64,000 nucleotides of DNA from contig CAVQCG010000005.1 of assembly GCA_963710975.1 (NCBI GenBank), forward strand, positions 1 through 64,000, written 5' to 3'. Source of the DNA: JBBQXH01 sp963710975 (GTDB lineage: Bacteria > Actinomycetota > Thermoleophilia > Gaiellales > Gaiellaceae). This document shows positions 1 through 10,100 of the stretch, in pieces. Below the pieces are notes generated by a model that saw nothing but the letters and a program-made list of their open reading frames with translations, made no database searches and was not told where the DNA came from. Each line of letters opens with the position of its first letter. Positions within the stretch are counted from its first letter, which is position 1. Position numbers and translations under genes: made by a program.

Positions 1-2
1 GT

Positions 3-119
3 CGCTACCTCGGGATCGTCCTCGACGGCCTCGGCCCGGAGCCGGCAACTCCGCTCGATCCCCAGGCGCCCGATCTCGCCCAGGTAGAGCAGTCGTTTCG
101 GACGGCTCCCCGGCGCTGA
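3..119 (+). CDS. 3' end of a gene cut by the window edge, possibly TetR-type regulator
   Basis: The frame is open from base 3 and stops with TGA at 117-119, giving 38 residues that begin RYLGIVLDGL. A short helical segment of this kind followed by a loose tail resembles the C-terminal end of TetR-family regulators, but the piece is too short to be sure. It converges on the FAS1-OmpA gene, whose stop codon begins at the very next base. The identity is a guess; that a coding frame ends here is more likely than not. Confidence 0.4.
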   Translation, partial: RYLGIVLDGLGPEPATPLDPQAPDLAQVEQSFRTAPRR

Positions 120-1130
120 TCAGCGCGGGAGCACGATGTTCACGCGACGGGCCTTGGCGAGGTTCTGATTCGCCTCGGCGCCCTTCGCGTCGATCACGTA
201 GTCGGCCTGCGCACCGAGGGCCTCGAGCTCTGTTTGCACCGCTGCCGCGCGGTCGCGCGAGAGCTGCTCGTTGAACGCGATGTCGCCGCGCTGGTCGGCG
301 ACCCCGATGAGGGTGATCGTCGGCCCGGGTGGCAGCTCTTCGATCGCAGCCGCCGCGCCCGCCACGACCGCCTTCGCCTTCGCGTTCAGCTCGGCGCTCC
401 CCGTCGCGAAGTACACGGCATAGTCCGCATTGTCCTCGATGGCGACGAGGTCGAGGTCGGGCGGCAGCAGCACCGTGTCGATGCCGTGGAGGACGCCGTT
501 CGAGGCCACGAGGTCCGGTTGCGTCACTGTCGCATCGCCGACCGTGATCGTGCCGCCATCGGCCACGACGTCGACCGCGCCTCCCTCCACGGTCTCCAGT
601 GGCCCTGTTGCCAGATCGGCGGATTGCAGCGCGCCCGGCACGACGTGGTAGGTCAGGACGCGCTTCAGTGCGTTCGGATTCTTCGTCAGCGCATCGAGAA
701 CATCCGTGGGCAGGGCAGCGAATGCGGCGTCAGTCGGTGCGAACACCGTGTACGGGCCCTCGGTCCGAAGCGTCTCCGTCAGACCAGCCCCGTCGAGCAG
801 CGCCGCGAGAGTCGCGAACTCGTCGGCTCCCAGAGCCGTGTCGATCAGATCGGCTGTCGCGGTCGAGTCGGGGCTTCCACTCAACGCGTCCGTGACCGAA
901 GGCGGGTCGTCTGCTGCACCCACGGTGGTCTCGACGTCGTCGAGAGCGGTGTCAGTCGCAGCCGCCGTCACCGTCGTCGTCGCAGCCGTCGTCGTCGCTG
1001 CGCCCGGGTCGGAGTCACTTCCGGTACAGCTCGCGATCACCGCCGCGAGGATCACGCCGAGGAGCGCGAGCCCGCCGACCAGGACCCAGAGACCGCGCGG
1101 CTGATGCTCCTCTCGCTCTCGCGGCTCCAT
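120..1130 (-). CDS. membrane-anchored FAS1 (fasciclin) domain protein with C-terminal OmpA-like domain
   Basis: The 336-residue product starts at ATG 1130 with a short charged segment and one hydrophobic span (about residues 12-32, ending in IASC, so a lipoprotein-like cysteine is possible). A Thr/Ala/Asp-rich linker follows, then a fasciclin domain (TLAALLDGAGL, YTVFAPTDAAFAALP, VLTYHVVPGAL, NGVLHGIDTVLLP). The C-terminal third is OmpA/MotB-like (YAVYFATGSAELN, LIGVADQRGD, LSRDRAAAVQTELEALG), the fold that binds peptidoglycan. It is probably surface-exposed and wall-bound. The longer open frame to 1361 overlaps the divergent stress-protein gene and is not used. Family assignment is firm; adhesion or wall anchoring is inferred from the domains. 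Confidence 0.85.
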   Translation of the reverse strand: MEPREREEHQPRGLWVLVGGLALLGVILAAVIASCTGSDSDPGAATTTAATTTVTAAATDTALDDVETTVGAADDPPSVTDALSGSPDSTATADLIDTALGADEFATLAALLDGAGLTETLRTEGPYTVFAPTDAAFAALPTDVLDALTKNPNALKRVLTYHVVPGALQSADLATGPLETVEGGAVDVVADGGTITVGDATVTQPDLVASNGVLHGIDTVLLPPDLDLVAIEDNADYAVYFATGSAELNAKAKAVVAGAAAAIEELPPGPTITLIGVADQRGDIAFNEQLSRDRAAAVQTELEALGAQADYVIDAKGAEANQNLAKARRVNIVLPR

Positions 1131-1148
1131 ATCTGCGATCCTAGCGTC

Positions 1149-1589
1149 ATGGACGGACCGGTCATCGTCGGATACGACGGCAAGGAAGCGGCGCAGCGTG
1201 CGCTCGATCGCGCGGTCGACGAGGCAAAGCAGCGAGGCGGCGGCCTGCTGGTCATCGCGGTCGAGGAGCTGCCCCTCAACCCGACCGACCCTCGCAACTA
1301 CGGGACGCTCGACGACGGCCCGGTCTCGGTGGGACTGCCGGAGACGCCCGAGGTCGAGCACATGCTCGCCGAGGCGCGCACGCGTGTCGAGCCGTCAGGC
1401 GTCGACGCAGACTATCTCTGGGCTGCCGGCGATCCGGCTCGCGCGATCGTCGACCTCGCGAAGGATCGGAAGGCCGGGCTGATCGTGATCGGGAGCCATC
1501 ATCACGGCCTCTTCGGGCGCATCTTCGGGCTCGATGTCGAGACGGACGTGAAGAAGCACGCCGGCTGCGACGTCGCCGTGGTCGAGTAA
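1149..1589 (+). CDS. universal stress protein (UspA family)
   Basis: 146 residues starting at ATG 1149 with MDGPVIVGYDG, the usual beta-1 strand with the Asp that contacts the adenine nucleotide. The C-terminal half has DLIVIGSHHHG-type sequence (GLIVIGSHHHGLFGRI) and ends CDVAVVE, matching the G-2X-G-9X-G nucleotide-binding pattern of Usp proteins only in part. It is a single Usp domain of normal length. It is divergent from the FAS1-OmpA gene, with only 18 bp between starts, so promoters must overlap the two coding regions. Confidence 0.85.
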   Translation: MDGPVIVGYDGKEAAQRALDRAVDEAKQRGGGLLVIAVEELPLNPTDPRNYGTLDDGPVSVGLPETPEVEHMLAEARTRVEPSGVDADYLWAAGDPARAIVDLAKDRKAGLIVIGSHHHGLFGRIFGLDVETDVKKHAGCDVAVVE

Positions 1590-1592
1590 CCG

Positions 1593-2546
1593 CTAGCGGT
1601 CAGGGTCGAGCACGATCTTCCCCTGCACTCCGCCGCGCTCGAGGCGCTCGTGCGCCGCGGCGACCTGTGAGAGCGGAACGACCGAATCGACGTACGACCG
1701 CACCTGGCCGCGTTCGACGAGAGCCCCGAGCGCGTCGAGCTTCTCCCGGCTCGGCGGGCTGAAGACGAAGTGGACGGTCGCGTTCCTGTCCCAGAGCGGG
1801 AGCAGCGACTGGGGGTCGGGAATGTCGACGATCGTGGCGAGCCGACCGAACGGGCGGAGGACCTCGCCGGATCGCGCGATCGCATCGCCACCGATCGTGT
1901 CGAGGACGAGATCCACGCCACCGTCAGTCTCGGCGCGAATCACCTCTGCGTAGTCCTCGCTCGTGTAGTCGATCAACCGGTCGACACCGATCGCCCTCAC
2001 GAAGCCTGCGCCACGCGGGCTGCACGTCGCGAAGACGCGAGCGCCGGCGGCGCGGGCGATCTGGACGGCGTAGGAGCCGACACCGCCCGCAGCAGCGTGG
2101 ATCAGGACGGTCTCTCCCGGACGAAGCTTGCCCCGCACGACGAGGCATTCCCACGCGGTCCCACCCGCGCACGGAATGCACGCTGCCTCCTCGTGCGAGA
2201 TCCCCGCGGGTTTTCGCGCGGCGATCGCCGCGTCGATGACCGTGTACTGCGCGTAGCCGCCGTGCCCCTCGAAGGTCCGCGGCTGGGCGTAGACCTCGTC
2301 GCCTTTGGCGAAGTCGCCGACGTTCTCCCCCACTGCCTCCACGACGCCCGAGAGATCCGAGCCGATCACCGCAGGAAGCGCCAGCTCGTCCCGGTAGTCG
2401 CCCCGGCGCGTCTGGTAGTCGACCGGGTTCACGGCAGCTGCCCGGATCCGCACGAGCAGCTGGTCGGGGCCCGGAACGGGAACGGGAACCTCGGCCGCCT
2501 CGAGGACATCCGTGCCGCCGAAGGCTGTGAGCAGCACAGCCTTCAT
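1593..2546 (-). CDS. NADPH:quinone reductase-like zinc-independent alcohol dehydrogenase (MDR superfamily)
   Basis: 317 residues starting at ATG 2546. The N-terminal GroES-like domain has VPVPVPGPDQLLVRIRAAAVNPVDYQ and GSDLSGVVEAVG. The Rossmann part has VLIHAAAGGVGSYAVQIARAAGARV, the AAxGGVG nucleotide-binding motif of the quinone oxidoreductase branch. The structural zinc cysteines of classical alcohol dehydrogenases are absent. Likely activity is NADPH-dependent reduction of quinones or enals. The start lies 41 bp from the divergent PRC-barrel gene, so the two may share a control region. The substrate cannot be read from sequence. Confidence 0.9.
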   Translation of the reverse strand: MKAVLLTAFGGTDVLEAAEVPVPVPGPDQLLVRIRAAAVNPVDYQTRRGDYRDELALPAVIGSDLSGVVEAVGENVGDFAKGDEVYAQPRTFEGHGGYAQYTVIDAAIAARKPAGISHEEAACIPCAGGTAWECLVVRGKLRPGETVLIHAAAGGVGSYAVQIARAAGARVFATCSPRGAGFVRAIGVDRLIDYTSEDYAEVIRAETDGGVDLVLDTIGGDAIARSGEVLRPFGRLATIVDIPDPQSLLPLWDRNATVHFVFSPPSREKLDALGALVERGQVRSYVDSVVPLSQVAAAHERLERGGVQGKIVLDPDR

Positions 2547-2587
2547 TGCCAGACGATACGCTTCTCGCCCCCACCGAAGGAGGAGTG

Positions 2588-2998
2588 ATGCTTCCGACCA
2601 AGCTCGAAGAGATGTCCATCGAGGACTTCGGTGTCATCGACGGCTACGAGGTCGTCAGCTCCGACGGCCATTCGCTCGGCAACATCGACATGATCTTCGC
2701 CGAGATCTCGACAGGCAAGCCCGAGTGGCTCGGGCTCTGGGGCGGTGTCCCGTTCTCGCATCGACACATCGTTCCGATCGAGGGCGCCGAGCGTGACGCG
2801 ACGACGATCAAGGTCCCGTTCACGAAGGACGTGGTCAAGCAGTCACCGAGCTACCACGAGGGCATCCTCGACAAGGGGAAGGACGTTCACATCACGCCTG
2901 AGCAGGAGGAAGCCGCCTTCGCCCTCTACGGCCTCGAGCATCCCGGCCCAACGGACGACGGATCTGCTCGCCTGCGCTCCACCAGCCCGGCCAGCTAG
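2588..2998 (+). CDS. PRC-barrel domain protein
   Basis: 136 residues from ATG 2588, which is preceded by a strong ribosome site (AAGGAGGAG). Residues about 10-70 form a PRC-barrel-like sequence (VIDGYEVVSSDGHSLGNIDMI, then LGLWGGVPFSHRHIVPIEGA), and the tail contains SPSYHEGILDKGKDV and ITPEQEEAAFALYGL. This architecture is common in actinobacterial PRC-barrel proteins of unknown role. The longer frame from 2546 lacks a ribosome site. It is transcribed away from the quinone reductase-like gene. Confidence 0.8.
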   Translation: MLPTKLEEMSIEDFGVIDGYEVVSSDGHSLGNIDMIFAEISTGKPEWLGLWGGVPFSHRHIVPIEGAERDATTIKVPFTKDVVKQSPSYHEGILDKGKDVHITPEQEEAAFALYGLEHPGPTDDGSARLRSTSPAS

Positions 2999-3001
2999 CC
3001 A

Positions 3002-4584
3002 TCACCTCGCTTTGCGGAGGTACGCCCGCCAGGTCAGCGCCCACCGCTCCGGGTCGTTCATCGTGTCGCCCTCCATCTTGTGGACGGTGCTGCGGTGCGG
3101 GGACGAGCGGACGACCTCCGGATCGGAGTAGGCCTCGTCGGAGATCTGCCTGAGGATCTCCGCGTACGTGTCGAGGTCGGCCCGCGAGTACCGTCTCCGC
3201 CGGCTCGAGCGTCATCGGCTCCTCGACCAGCCACGGCTCGTGGCTCGGGAAGTACTGCGCGACGCCGAAGTCGGCCGTGCGACGCGCGACGTCGAGCGTG
3301 CCGACGCCCGTGTCCTCGTTCAGCTCCGCGCGAGGCTGTAGCGGATCTGCTCCAGGCGGGCGCCCGTGTTCCCGTCCGCGAACGACACCTCGATGCCGCG
3401 GACGTCCTCGAGCTTCTTCGCCAGGTAGTTGTTGTTCAGCACGGCGATCTCGGCGACCTCGCGCAGGCCCTCGGCGCCGAGCGCCAGCACCCACGCGTAG
3501 CGAGCGGACGACCGTCGCCGGCACGCCGTGGAACGCGCGCACCTTGCCGATCGACTGCGGGCGGTCGTCGTCGAGGCGGTAGCGGCTCGCCGTCGAACTC
3601 GACGGTCGGGCGTCGGCAGGAACGGCGCGAGCTCAGCCGTGACCCCGCAGGCGCCGACGGGCATCCCCATCGAGCAGTGCGGCGACGAGAACGTCTTGTG
3701 CAGGTTGAACTGGCAGAGGTCGAAGCCCGGCGTCGCGCGCGCGCGTGATGCCGAGGATGCCGTTGGCGTTCGCCTGGTCGTAGTGGCAGATGCCGCCGGC
3801 CTCGTGGACGAGCTCGACGAACTCGTCGATATGCGGGTTGAAGATGCCCGTGTCCTCGGGGTTCGTGATCATCAGGCCCGGCGGTGCGCTCGGACAGCGC
3901 CGCCTTGAGCGCGTCGAGATCGGGGTAGCCCGTCGCTCGCCGGGGTAGAGCGTGACGACCTTGAAGCCGGCCGTCGCCGGGCCGGCGCCGTCGCACGGGT
4001 GCGAGAAGACCGTCGTGATGATCTCGTCGCGCTCGGGCCTCGCCGCGCGCCGCGTGGTAGGCCGCGATCATCCGCGCGTTCGCGTAGACCGCCTGGGAGC
4101 CGCCGCCGGGCTGGAACGGTGAACGGTCCATGCCCGAGATCTCGCAGAGGATCTGCTCGAAGCGGTGCAGATCGCCTCGAGGATCCCCTGCGACGGTGTC
4201 GTCGTCCTGGGACGGGTGCAGGTCGCGTGACCTTGTGGCGAGCGGATCAGCGCCTCGTTCACCTTCGGGCTGTACTTCATCGTGCAGGTGCCGAGCGCCG
4301 AGGTGGATGTCGACGTCGTTCGCCGAGCGTCTCCTGCGAGAGCCGCAGGAAGTGGCGCAGCACCTGGGGCTGGCGACAGCTCGGGCAGCGCCGGGCGGCG
4401 TCGAGCGGCGCAGCGCCGCCGGAATCGCCGAGACGCCGTCGCCGACGGCCTCGGCGATCCCGGACTCGACCGGCGGCGGGATGACGCCGCGCTCGCCCGG
4501 GCTCGACAGCTCGAGGATGAGCGGCTCGTTCCAGCTCGCCTGGTGGAAGGGGCGCAGCGACGCGTTCTCGTCGATCGTCGCCAC
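3002..4584 (-). CDS. gcvPB: glycine dehydrogenase (decarboxylating) subunit 2, interrupted by many frame breaks
   Basis: The PLP-binding half of the P-protein of the glycine cleavage system. Reading starts at GTG 4584 (AGGAGG upstream) and can be followed in pieces across all three frames to TGA 3002-3004: SWNEPLILELSSPGERGV, HPSQDDDT, RFEQILCEISGMD, FQPGGGSQAVYANARMI, ITNPEDTGIFNPHIDEFV, the PLP-lysine motif NLHKTFSSPH (Lys codon 3695-3697), YLAKKLEDVRGIEV, and a C-terminus ending RWALTWRAYLRKAR. The total span of about 527 codons is normal. At least eight one-base shifts are needed, far more than elsewhere in the window, so either the local consensus is poor or the gene is dead. It lies 9 bp after gcvPA, in the same operon. 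Confidence 0.85.
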
Positions 4585-4593
4585 GATGCCTCC

Positions 4594-6001
4594 TCAGGCC
4601 AGCGCCTCGCCGAGCGCGTCGGCGAGCCGGTCGATGTCGGCCTGGGTGTGCACCTCGGTCACGCAGACGAGCGCGCTCTGGCCGAGCTCCGGGAAGTCGC
4701 GCGAGAGGTCATGGCCGCCGAAGATGCCCGCCGCGCGGAGCGCCGCGGTTCACCTCGGCGACCGTCTTGCCCGTGTCGCTCGAGGTCGACCACGAACTCC
4801 TTGAAGAAGGGCGCGTCGAGCGCCGGGCGCGCGCACGCCCGGGAGCTCGCCGAGGCGCTGCCGCCGCGTACTGCGTGCGCTGCATGATCGCCCTGCCCGA
4901 GCTCGCGCCATCCCGTCCGGCCCGAGCAGCGCGAGGTAGACGCCGGCGGCGATCGCCCAGAGGCACTGCGTCGTGCCCGCGTAGTCGCGCGACTCGCCGC
5001 GCTGGACGTACGACATGCGCTCCCAGCGCACCTCGCCGAAGCCGTACTCGCCCTCGGACGTCGGCTCGAGCCCGACCAGGAACGTCGGGTACTCGGCGAC
5101 GTAGCCGCTCCGTCGTCCGGCGTCGCGATGAAGCCCGGCGAGGCCGCCGCCGAAGTGCATGTGGATGCCGAGCGGCTGCAGCTCGCCGCAGACGATGTCG
5201 GCGCCGTAGCGCGGCGGCGCCTCGAGCACGCCGAGCGAGATCGGGTCGACGCCGACGACCGCGAGGGCGCCCGCAGCGTGCGCGCGGTCGGCGATCTCGC
5301 GCGACCCGGGCTCGATCGTGCCGAGGTAGGCCGGGTTCTCGACGTAGACGCAGGCGACGTCGTCGCCGACAGCGCGCAGCGAGCGCGTCGAGGTCGAGGG
5401 GCCCGGTCGTCGGAGTCGAACGGGATCCGCTCGACGGCGACCCAGCGGCCTGCAGTAGCCGTCGATGACCGCGAGTCGCTCGGGCGAGAGTCGAGGCGGG
5501 CACGAGCGCCGTGCCGCGACCGGTGATGGCGGCCGGCCATGCAGATCGCGCGTCGCCGCCGCGGACCCCCAGTCGTAGGTCGGCTGGCTGACCACGTCGC
5601 AGCTCGACGAGCTCGCCGACCATGCTCGCGTACTCGAAGAACGCCTGGAGCTTGCCGTGGTCGGTGTAGGTCTCGCCGTAGTAGGCGGTGAGGAACTCGC
5701 CCCGGTTCGACGATCTCGTCGCACACCGCCGGGACGTCGTGCTGCCAGCAGCCGCCGCCGAGGAAGCTGAGGGTTCCCGCGCAGCTCTCGTTCTTCGCGA
5801 GCATCGCCTCGAGGTGGCGGCGCAGCTCTGCCTCGGAGCGTGCGCGCGGCAGGGATGTCGAGCGGGCCGCCCGAAGCGCAGCCGCTCCGGGATTGCGGCG
5901 TACAGCTCGTCGGCGCGCTCGACGCCGATCTCGCGCAGCATCGCCTCCTTGATGCTCGGAACCGAGTTCGGGATGTAGGGGTGCGCGATCGTCTCCGGCA
6001 T
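4594..6001 (-). CDS. gcvPA: glycine dehydrogenase (decarboxylating) subunit 1, interrupted by many frame breaks
   Basis: N-terminal half of the split P-protein, working with GcvPB to decarboxylate glycine onto lipoyl-GcvH. It starts at ATG 6001 (GGAGG upstream) with MPETIAHPYIPNSVPSIKEAML and IGVERADELYAAIPERLRF. Later pieces in shifted frames are CAGTLSFLGGGCWQHDVPAVCDEI, GEFLTAYYGETYTDHGKLQAFFEYASM, NPAYLGTIEPG, DIVCGELQPLGIHMHFGGGLAGF and a tail ending DIDRLADALGEALA before TGA 4594-4596. The overall length (about 469 codons) matches the family. Like gcvPB it needs many single-base corrections. gcvT and gcvH are not adjacent. Confidence 0.85.
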
Positions 6002-6043
6002 GCAGGCGGCCTCCTCGTTTCGGGACGATCCGACAATAACCCC

Positions 6044-7156
6044 CTACGAGGCGACGCGGTGGACGATCTCGCGCCCGTAGCCGGTGACGACGCGCCTGTA
6101 GCCGCTGAGCGCCGCGTCGATCCGAGCATCGCCCGTGTCGACGAGCAGCGGGCGCCCGCCGAGCGCAGCGAGCTTCGCCTCGGTCGCGACGATGACGACG
6201 TTCTCCACTCCGACGCGCTCGATGACCCTCGGCGAGAGCTGCTGGTTCCCGCGTCCGAGGACGAAGCCCTGGCCGCCGACCGGCGTGACGACGATCAGCG
6301 CATCGGGCGCCGCGAGCTCCAGCAGCCGCCGCTCGTCCGCGTCTGCCTCGACGAGGATGCGCCCCCTGACGGCGTCCACGCCGAGGAGCGACTTGTCGAG
6401 CCCGAGCTCCCGCATGAGGACGCCGGTCGTCGTTCCCGGGCCGACGAGGCAGAGCCGGTCGTCGAGCACGGTGTCGAGGAGGTACCGCGCGATGGCGTGC
6501 TGAGCGCTCCGTTCGCTCGCCGGGCTGCGCGACTTGCCGCCCTGGACACGTGTCGGTTCGGACGGCACGCGCAGATACCCGTGAAGGCGAGCCGACACCG
6601 ACCCGGCGCGCAGGGCATCCTCGTCGACGTCCATGACCTCGGCATCCGCCAGGGGCGTGGCCCTCCCGGCCGCGACGCGCACCGCGATCTCACCCGCTGC
6701 GCGCGGGTTCACCGCGAAGACGGCGGAGTGCATCTTGACTCCCGCGGGAATCCCGAGAACCGGGATGCGATCGCCGACGGCTGCCAGAACGTCGACCGCG
6801 GTTCCGTCGCCGCCTGCGAAGAGCAGGAGATCGACGCCGCTCTCCGCGATCTCTGCGGCAAGGGCGCGCGTATCAGCCGCAGTCGTCACCTCACCGACTG
6901 CACCGACCCCGAGAGGGTCGAGCCCGGCTGCACGCGCATCCGTCTCCCCCATCGACCCCGCCGCGGCGAGAATCTCGGCGTTCGGGGCGGCCGCCGCCAG
7001 AATCGCGAGCGCCTGACGTGCCCGCAGCGGAGCCTGCGGCTCGGCGCCCTGAGCGCGGGCCTCGGCGACGAGCCGCGGATCGTCGCTGCCCTTGAGCGCG
7101 GCCGGGCCGCCGATACCGGCGACCGGGTTGATGATGAGGCCGAGACGCGGTGGCAT
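6044..7156 (-). CDS. ATP-NAD kinase family protein
   Basis: 370 residues from ATG 7156 with an intact frame. The N-terminus has LGLIINPVAGIGG, and LLLFAGGDGTAVDVL carries the GGDGT motif of NAD/diacylglycerol-type kinases. VLGIPAGVKMHSAVFAVNP and TTTGVLMRELGLDKSLLGVDAV match the longer AcoX/ATP-NAD-kinase-like subfamily rather than classical NadK (about 280-300 residues). Likely role is phosphorylation of NAD or a related small molecule; the true substrate of this subfamily is not established. It is upstream of gcvPA on the same strand with a 42 bp gap, so co-transcription is possible. Confidence 0.85.
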   Translation of the reverse strand: MPPRLGLIINPVAGIGGPAALKGSDDPRLVAEARAQGAEPQAPLRARQALAILAAAAPNAEILAAAGSMGETDARAAGLDPLGVGAVGEVTTAADTRALAAEIAESGVDLLLFAGGDGTAVDVLAAVGDRIPVLGIPAGVKMHSAVFAVNPRAAGEIAVRVAAGRATPLADAEVMDVDEDALRAGSVSARLHGYLRVPSEPTRVQGGKSRSPASERSAQHAIARYLLDTVLDDRLCLVGPGTTTGVLMRELGLDKSLLGVDAVRGRILVEADADERRLLELAAPDALIVVTPVGGQGFVLGRGNQQLSPRVIERVGVENVVIVATEAKLAALGGRPLLVDTGDARIDAALSGYRRVVTGYGREIVHRVAS

Positions 7157-7181
7157 CCCGGCCCCATCATCGCGGTTGAAG

Positions 7182-10100
7182 CTAGCGTCCGGTGTTCGAG
7201 ACGGGCTTGTTCGTGATGCTCGCCGCGTCGTTCCCCGCCGCGTCCTGCAGCGGGTTGCGTCGCGGGAGCCGTGTAGCTAAGCGTCACGACTTGGCCTACC
7301 GTCGACGGCGAGGAGCCAGCGTCAGGAGCACCTTCGACCCGAGATGGTAACGGCGGAGACACCCCTGGCGACGCCGGCCACAGTCACGGCGAACGAGCTC
7401 GCCGCGGGCTTCGAGGCGGGTCGAGCGCCTCGTTGTAGGTCATCGTCAACGTCGTCAGTCACCACCGAAGCGCTGACGAAGCTCGGAGGCGTGACATCGC
7501 CGCCGCCGCCTGTGTTGTTCGTCCACGGTCTGGCGGCAGAATCTGACCGCATCGTTCCCGGCAACGTCCTGAAGAACCGCGCCCGACACCGGCTTCGTGT
7601 ACCCCACGGTCACCGTGTTACCGGCGACGACCGGCGAGGCCAGCGTCAACGTGACCACCGAGCCCGGACCTGGCACGCTCGGACACCGCGCGCCACACTG
7701 TTCACCGTGACCGCGAACGCGCGTCGCCACCGGCGTCGATGCCGTGTCGAGCGCCTCGTTGTAGGTCATCGTCAGCGTCGACCCGTTCACCGAAGCGCTC
7801 GAGAACAGCGGGGCCGTCGTATCGCCGCCGCCACCGCCGGTCGAGTACACCGCGTGGAGCTCGATGGCGGTCAGCTGGAGCTGGATCGCGTCGCCCTCGA
7901 CGCTCCTGGGACGTTCGCCCAGCGTAGCTTCAGCTGCGCGCCGTCCCAGTCGGCCTTCGTGCCGGCGACGAGGCCGGTAAGGGTGACGTTCGAGATCGTG
8001 ATCCAGCCACCGGTTCCCGGATTGGCGGTTCCGACGGGAACCTCGTTCGACAGGGTCGTCGTGCCGTTCGACTTCACGAGTTGCGCGTACAGCGTGATGG
8101 CGTCGTCGACCCTGCCGACCGTCCGGAACTCGGGCGTCGAGCGTCAGCGACGTGATGCTGACGAAGTTCGCCGGAGTGTCGGTCAGCTGCGCGAAGAACC
8201 TGCCCGTCAGCCCGCTGTCGTTCCGGATGTAGGTGGTCGCGTCGTCAGGCGTCGCGATTCCGTCGTCGATCGCCTGGAACAGGTTGGTCGTAGCGCTGGC
8301 CTGCGTCTTGATCGCCGCATCGCGAGTGCCGTCGCCGTTCGGGATGAGGGTGGCCGTCGTGCCGCCGCCTCCAGCGGTGTTGTTGGTGACCGCCTGATCC
8401 GTCAGAGCCACCGCGTCGTTGCCGGCGACATCCTGGAGCGGGCTCGCTCCGGGAACGGCGTAGCTGACGGTGACGGTGTCGCCCGCGACGACCGCCGACG
8501 AGAGCGTGAGAGTCACGGCCGATCCGGCAATCGCGACGTTCGTGACGCTCCGGGTCGCGCCGTTCACCTTCGCCGAAAACGCTGCGTTCGCGGGCTTGGA
8601 GGCCGCGTCGAGCGCTTCGTTGTAGGTCAGCGTCAGGGTCGACCCGTTCACGGCGGCAGTCGAGAGGGCGGGCGGGGTCACGTCGCCGCCGCCGCCGCCG
8701 GTCGAGTAGGCGGCATGGAGCTCGGTCGCGGTCAGACGGAGACGGTTGCCGTTGTCTGGCGTGGCGCCGCCCTGAGTCCAGTCCCAGCTCAGCTTGAGCA
8801 GAGCCCCGTCCCAGTCGGTTTTCGTTCCACCGACGATCGCAGGGAGCGTGACCCCGGCGACCGTCGCGAAGGCGCTCAGGCCGGGGTTCGTTGCGACTGT
8901 GGCCTCGCCGGAGAGCGGCGTTGTGCCGTCAGCCTTGAAGATCTGCGCCTTGAGGACGGTCGTGTCATCGATCCGGCTGATCAACCTCGCGCGGATATCG
9001 ATGGTCACCGCGGTCATCGCCGTGAAGTTCGACGGCGTGTCGGTGAGCTGGACGACGAGGTTGCCGTCCGCGCCTCCCGCGATCGTCGCGTCGTTCTGCA
9101 CGTACGTCGTGCCGTCGTCCGGAGTCGCGATGCCTTCGTCGATGTAGCTGAAGAGATTCGCCGTGACACCGCCATTCGCGGAGATCTTCAACTTCGAGAA
9201 GTCGGCAGGCCCCGTCGGGATCAGGCTGAACGCCGGCCCGGCGGGTGTCAGCGTGTCGTAGGAGTGCCAGTAGTCGCGGATGTCGACCGGGCTGGTCTGC
9301 TTGTTCGTGGCGAGCACGACGAGGCCGGTCGAGACCGACACAAGCTGCTTCGTCGACGTCGCGTTGTTCATCTTCAGGGCGCTCGCATCCTTGATCCTGT
9401 CGGTGCTCAGGCCGGGTGCGGCGCCGTCCGTCTCGGCCTGCGAGAGGGGGAGCGTCTTCTCGACGATCGTGCCGCCGGTGTCCGGCGCGGTCATGAACAC
9501 GTGGGCGCTCGCCGAGTCGAGTACGACGATCGGACGGGTAAGGCTGCCGGAGCCGCCGCCGGCGTCACCGAATGGGTGCTTGACCCACGTTCCATCGGTC
9601 TTCCGCACCAGGAGCTGGACGATCTGCGTCCCGCTCAGAACGGTCTTGGTGGCAGCGAAGACGCGGCCCGACGCGTCGGCCTTCAGGTTGATGTGGTCGT
9701 CAGCCATGTTCGTGCCGCCGATCGCGGTCTCGGGGGCGCTCCAGGTTCCGTCCGGTTGGCCGTCGACGTGGACGGAGAACAGCATCGCGCTGCTCGCCGG
9801 GGTCACGGAGTCCTGATCGCTCCACATGACGCCGATCTTGTTCCCGCCGAAGGCGACGACCGAGGAGATGTCATCGAAGGGGGTGAGCCGCCGAGCCGAG
9901 AAGCGGATTGTTCGAGAGCTTGAACGGCGTCCCCCACTGAGCGTCGTTGCCGTTGGTCGTGTTGACCATCACGAACAGCTGCCCGGTGTTGTCCTTCTGC
10001 GTCCAGGTTGCCCAGAGCTTGCCGCCCGGGTTCTTGTCGATGACAAGCGTCTCCGAGCTCGTGTCGTTGATCGAAACCGGGAAGCCGGTGTCGAGCGCGT

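Noticed and set aside
4594..6001. Interpretation of gcvPA fragments as several separate small genes
   Set aside because: The fragments align in order to one family along the whole length with shared start and stop, so they are pieces of a single gene.
5840..7216. 458-codon plus-strand open frame
   Set aside because: Antisense to the ATP-NAD kinase-like gene, which carries GGDGT and other motifs.
7344..9923. 859-codon open frame on the plus strand
   Set aside because: It is antisense to the repeat-bearing secreted protein. Its translation is Arg/Val/Gly-rich without family motifs, while the minus strand has a signal peptide and recognisable repeats.
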